Below are positions 25,101-31,100 of a stretch of DNA of 64,000 bases, piece after piece (position 1 is the stretch's first letter; each line of letters opens with the position of its first letter). A model generated the notes under the pieces. That model saw only the letters and a list, made by a program, of their open reading frames with translations, was not told the DNA's origin and did no database searches. A program made the translations under genes and the position numbers. This DNA is from Candidatus Auribacter fodinae (lineage in GTDB: Bacteria; Auribacterota; Auribacteria; Auribacterales; Auribacteraceae), in contig QZJZ01000035.1 of the NCBI GenBank assembly GCA_003599815.1, positions 26,356 through 90,355 on the forward strand, read 5' to 3'.

Positions 25101-28100
25101 GCTCAAAAGATAATAAACAGTTTTGTTGTCGAGGAAACGATCAAAACAACAAAACATGTTGTATTTCAGGATGAAGGCAACTCACTTCGTGTTAATATCG
25201 GCAGTGCTGTCGATGATTTGCGCTTGAGTCCCGGAATATTTGCCAATATGCCGGCTATTTATGTACCGTTCTTTTTACCGACCAAGGCTCATTTTAATAA
25301 ATGGTTCTGGGGGATTATGATTCAGAACGTCACTCAGTCTTTGCAGTACGCGGCGTCAATGGGCGCCCGCGCCCTGCGCGGAGCAGAGCGGGGAGCTATC
25401 GCCAAGCACGCTGTCTTCTCGCATATCGTATCCAAGTCCGAGCTGGATATACATTCGTTCCTTTTCATGGTTCAGCCCCGATGGCTTGTCGGGCATTTGC
25501 ATGTTATCCGTGAGGAACTTTTAGGCGGGCGTATTGTCATTGACCTCGCATTTAACGATGCCCGTGAACTGGAAAACAAACAGGCGCCTGAAGGCGTTCA
25601 ACAATGGGATAATCTTGAGGATTACGTCAATTACCTGATAGAGAACAATGCTGAATTACCGGAACTGAACGAAGAGGCTCTGCACCAGATTTTTACCGGT
25701 AATTTTCCGATAGAGTTTAATTTTCCGGCAGAGATGTCCGAAGAACAGCGTCAGGCATTCAGGGATCATGTCACCGCCCAGTTCGATCAGCTTGTCCAGC
25801 TCGCGGCAGGGTATTACAGGGCATACCCTGACGAGTTCAATCCATTCTATGGGCCGGGTGAGAATGTGACGTTCAGCGGCCATTTCCCTGACGTATCTCT
25901 GCTCGATGATGGTGACAGAGGCGCACTGGGGACATATGAACCGACGGAAGGCATTTTCTATGTTCGCGGCAACTATTTCGGCGGATTGAATTACGCGCCG
26001 GGCGGTATTGTGGTGAAAGAAAAAGATGGAAAACTGGAGTTCGTACCGACCGGAGAACCGGTGCGCGTTGAGTATCAGCAGAAAGAAGAACACGGCAAAG
26101 GGCCGAGCAAAATACCGGGTACGAAAGCGACCAATCTTAACGCGATTATGCTTGCCATTCAGGGACAAACATACCTTTCACGCCGTGTTGAGCCACAGCC
26201 TGACGGGACAAAGAAGGTATTCATCGAGTTCAGGGACGCTCATCAAGATCATTTACCTGAAGTTCAGACGGCTAAAGAGGAATTTGAGGAACAGAACGAA
26301 CAACGCGGACAGCGATTCAGAAGAGGCTGGTGGAAAGTTGCCAAAAAGCTGTTTGTCAACATATTTGACGAAACGACAGGGCAATATGTATCCGTTAACC
26401 TGAACACAAAATTGGGATTCGAGCCGTTTGCAGGGTTTAAGGGGTTCCTTGCGCGCTGGAAGACACTGACGGTCGGCGCTGTACTCGGCGTTCTGCCTGT
26501 ATCACTGTACGGTTGGTTACAGGATCCGATCAACGCCGCAATGCAGGCGGCGTATAGCCCTGCTCTGGTGAAAAAGGCCTCTGAATATGAAATGTATACA
26601 AATGCGCAGGTGTATAGCGCCATTGGTACTGAAGTTTCTGATATAGAAAGAATTCTAAACAACGCGCGCTTTAAGTTAGGCGATGTATCTCTGCGTTTTC
26701 CTGATGAGAGCGAACTGCAGTCTCCTGAAGGGCGCGAAGCGTTTGCGGCAATGTTATACGATATAGCCCGTAATGTGGATATCCATATGCCTCGTGAATT
26801 GTTTATCGCGAATGCGGATATCCTGCTCGACACGCATAGGTCAATACTTGATTTCCTCATTGCAGTTGAGCTGAGCAGACTGCGTGAAAGACGTGAACAG
26901 AACAATTCGTTTATCACGTCATGGGAAAAAGGGCTCACGGAATACGGCGCCGCGCTAATGAATGTGCAGGAATATCTCCACAAAATCGGAACGGTATTTC
27001 CTCAGAATTCAAATCAGCAGAAGGCATTACGGTATCTTGCGGCTATTCCGGGGATGTCGGATGAGCAAATATCTTTTGATGTTCAGGGGGAAACCGAGCC
27101 GCGTGCTTTTGACCTGCGGACAGCATATCGGATAGGCGTATACAATCGAACCTCGCAGAACTATATGGCGGCGTATAATCATATTGCGGGGATGACCTAT
27201 CACGGCTCGCACGATGATAACGTGCACCGTTCCGGCGCTCTTGAAGCGCAACTTGGCGACAGGGGGCGTGAGCCTATTCTGCGCCTCGGACAGGAACGAA
27301 ACGAACTGCAGGGTACCCGTTCGTGGGCAAAGATATCGCCCAAAGGCCCGCTCGCTATATTTCAGATGAAAACCATGGCTAAACGCCTGCGCAATGTTGA
27401 CTCAACCAATCCGGCGGCTGTTTTTATGCGGGAACTGGTTGATGTCGCCAATAGAAACGGCACGCCGATAGACCGGATCATAATACATGACGGCAGGGGC
27501 AATGCTCCGTCCTCCAACCCGGCTGAATGGCACATTATCGTGGTGAGTGATTCTCAAACGTTCCTTGCAACTCCCGACGCTTTGCGCCCGTTGCTGAGAA
27601 AGGCTCTCGAATCACCGCAACTGAGCGGGCTGGCAGTCAATGAGAAAGCAATTCAGGTGATTCATCGTGAAGGGCTTAATACCCTTGCGAAATTCAATGC
27701 TCTGACCGGCAACGGCTACGAACTTGAAGCGTATAACGAAATAACGGAACGCATGCGATCAGCGGCCTCCGCGCGTGTGGGAAAATGGATACATGGGATA
27801 CGGATATTATTCGGAGTTGATAATGAACAGGAAATCGGCAAAGTTATGGAGCCGGTCAGCAAGCTTGCCGGCAAACAGGCTCAAGCCGACCCATTGATTG
27901 CCGGGCTGAAAGCATCGTACGCGAAGAAAAAATCGTTTCTCAATACTATTCGCAGTTTTATTACGATTTCCGAGTCTAATCTTTTTGATAAATTAATAAC
28001 CGTACCCCTTATGTTCATCATCAAGAACAGCTTGCCTCTGGGACTGGCGGCTCTGGCTCTTGTCGGGCCGGGAGCGTTGTTTGCCATGCTGAGCGGGCTG

Positions 28101-31100
28101 GTTCTTGCGCCGTTCAGTATGCCGCTGGTGTTGTCTGTGGCTGGTATTGCTGGTTTTGCCGGGGCAGTGCTTGCCGCCGCGTATGTGGTGTCCCTGCCTG
28201 TTGTACTGATAGCCAGCATATATAATTACTCGTTGAACTACGGGATATTCCGCCAGACGCGCGAGCTGAAGAAAATACTGGTCGATGAGTCGTTTGGCGC
28301 GGTGTCCATGAAAGGACTGTACGCCGTTTTGAACCAGAAGAAATGGGAAGCATACAAAGCCGGCATGGATGCGGTGATTAACAGGACAGCCGGCATTGAG
28401 GATGTCGGCCCGAACGATATTTCTCCGGTCAGGTCAATAGTAAACGGTTTTCGCACTGACAGCGCCCTGATTCATGAGGCGAAAGATGAAACAGCGCAAC
28501 AGGCGGAGCTGGTCAGGGCCGCTCTTGAAAACGGGTTTACTATTGAACCGTCTACTGTGGAAGAGGAATACCTCGCTTCGACACGTCCTGATGATACCGG
28601 CGTTGAAGAATCGTTTCAGGAATTCAGTTATAACCATACAGAAATAGAACCTGCAGTTGAGGAAGTATCCGCTGAACTCGCCCGCCGTGGCAGTCTTCTT
28701 CTTGACAACCTCCGCAGAGCGGCGGCGGAAAACCCGCAGGAGCTTATGACAGCGATAAATGCGTATATCGCTCAGCGCAGACAGCTTGAAGCGCAAGCCG
28801 GATATGAGGACAGGTTCGAGGACGTCACCCTTGAAGACATTCAGGCGCTGTATCATGTCAGTCAGGAATTGAAACGATCCGGTTATATGAATGTCCGTTC
28901 AGAGACCGGGCGCAACGATATTAAAGTTCTGGGTAAAATATTCGGGCTTAATTATGAAGACGCCATGGACATGCTGAGCTCGTACTGGAGTGAAGCGCAG
29001 TGGCCTGTGGCGGTCGGTATACCGTTCATGCCCGGTACAACCAAAGGCAGGTTCAGGGTAGCAACCCGTGGCGCGAACCTTGAGGACGCCCGTCCTATTC
29101 CGTTGCTGTCCGCGATGATGACGTTCGCGGAACCGCCGTGGCTTGCCGGACTTTCGGCGTTCAACATACTGGATACCGAAGCCGACGATCCGGCGTTTGC
29201 TCTGGCTGAAGACACCAAATTCGGTATTATGGGCGTATACAACCCGCCGTTGTACCCGAACACGCCGGCTATATCAATACATCTGAAAAAGTATATTGAA
29301 GAACAGTATGAACGGCGCCTTTTCGGCGAAAGCAGTTACAAAACCGCGGCTCAGGTAGGTAAAGGGTTCAGCGTTCTGCATGGCATTGATTCGCTTTTCA
29401 CGCATCCGATCTTCACTGTCGGCACGAATGCTGAAGTGAGAGATGATTGGCGTGAAGTGATGGACACTGTATTCAACGCCAAGGCGAATAAACGCGATGA
29501 AATATCCTACGAAGGGGCAGGGCGCGGATCCGGATGGTTGAACTACATTATTTTCGGGTACAGCTTATACGGGCATCTTGCGAAACGTGTTGGCGCGTTC
29601 CCTCCGGGTGTCGCACAGGCGATGCGGCAGGTTCAGTATATAAAAACTCTTGATGAAGAGATGGATGGACGGTTGCTTCAGGTAATACGTTATTTGCAGA
29701 TTACCGCTCCGACGCCGGTTTTTAACGGGCTGGCAGGCGTTGATTTCCGGCTGGCTGTGTCGATAGCCAAAGGGTTGGAGAAAGTGAACGTGGAAGGCAA
29801 AGACAGCAGTCAGGTTCTTAATGAACTGATACAGCAGGCGATTGCTGAGGTTGTTGCGCGCAAGGACACTGCCGGAAGGCGAAAAGCGTATGATGAATTC
29901 ATGCAGGGTAACAGGCTTTTCGGCCATGACCTTCCGTATCCTGAACAGTATATCCCCGAAGCTGAACCTGAACAGCAGAAGGAAGCGGCTGAACTAACAG
30001 AAGATGAGACACACGTCATTAATGAACTTAGGAGCCTCGGGTACTCGCAGTCCGACATAGAAGATATTATTGCCAACATAGCCAACCTTGACCCGGCTGT
30101 ACGGTTGGCGGCGCTGAAGAATATTCAGCAGGCGACTGTCACTCCGGCGCGCGGTATGGGTAAAGCGCGGGAGGTCTTGTGGAAGTTCAGATTCAATAAG
30201 GCAATCCCTGAAAAAATACTGCAGAAACGTATTATACGCACAAAACTGGGATCCGTGCTTAATTTCGTTATGATTGCGGGATCCATCGCCCTGTGGGGAT
30301 GGTGGGCAATGGCTATTCCGATGCTGTTTTTTATCGTGGATACTATTGGCATTTTTAAAGGGTACAGGCTGAAAAATGTTATTCGCCCGATAGTTGGCGC
30401 TCTCGGTGTTATCGGTACAGCGTCGTTCCTGCCTGCGTTTGGTTTTATCGGGCTGGCTCCGCTCGCTTTGTTTTATATCTACCTGTTTGGCGGAGAGAAA
30501 GCGGCGGAATACCTCCTGAATGCGATAGACCGAGTTCCCATCGCGTTTATGCGGGCGGCTCAGGAACAATATAACAAGAATTCGCTGGTGGAGAAAATGC
30601 GGTTTCTGGGAATGGAGGATTCATTCAATCCCGCATTGAAACGGGAGATTATAAAAGAAACGGTTGCTCTTATTGGCGAGCGCGCTCAATCAGAGGCTGA
30701 ATATAACAATATGTTCAGGGAAAAATTCGTGCTGACCACGCTTGAAAATTCGTACCTGACGAAGTTACGGCAGTATTACCAGCAGACATATGGCGACCGC
30801 GCGGAAGAGATGGAACAGGCGATGCTTGACAGCCTGTCCAAATTCGCGGTTGATCAGCGACTGCGTATAGTAAAACATATTTATTCGCGTCTTTCCAAGT
30901 CGTTTACCACCGCGGAACTGAATCTGTATCTTTTAACGCGGTCAAAGACAGGCGAAAAAATGGAATACAAGTCTCGTATTGGAAAATTGCGCGACTATTT
31001 TACCTCTCGCGGTAAGGAACGCCTGCTTGGCGGTATCGCGGCATCTATTCTCTTGACGACCGCTTTTATTCTGTTCGGTTTTTCATTGTCTCCTCTGGGA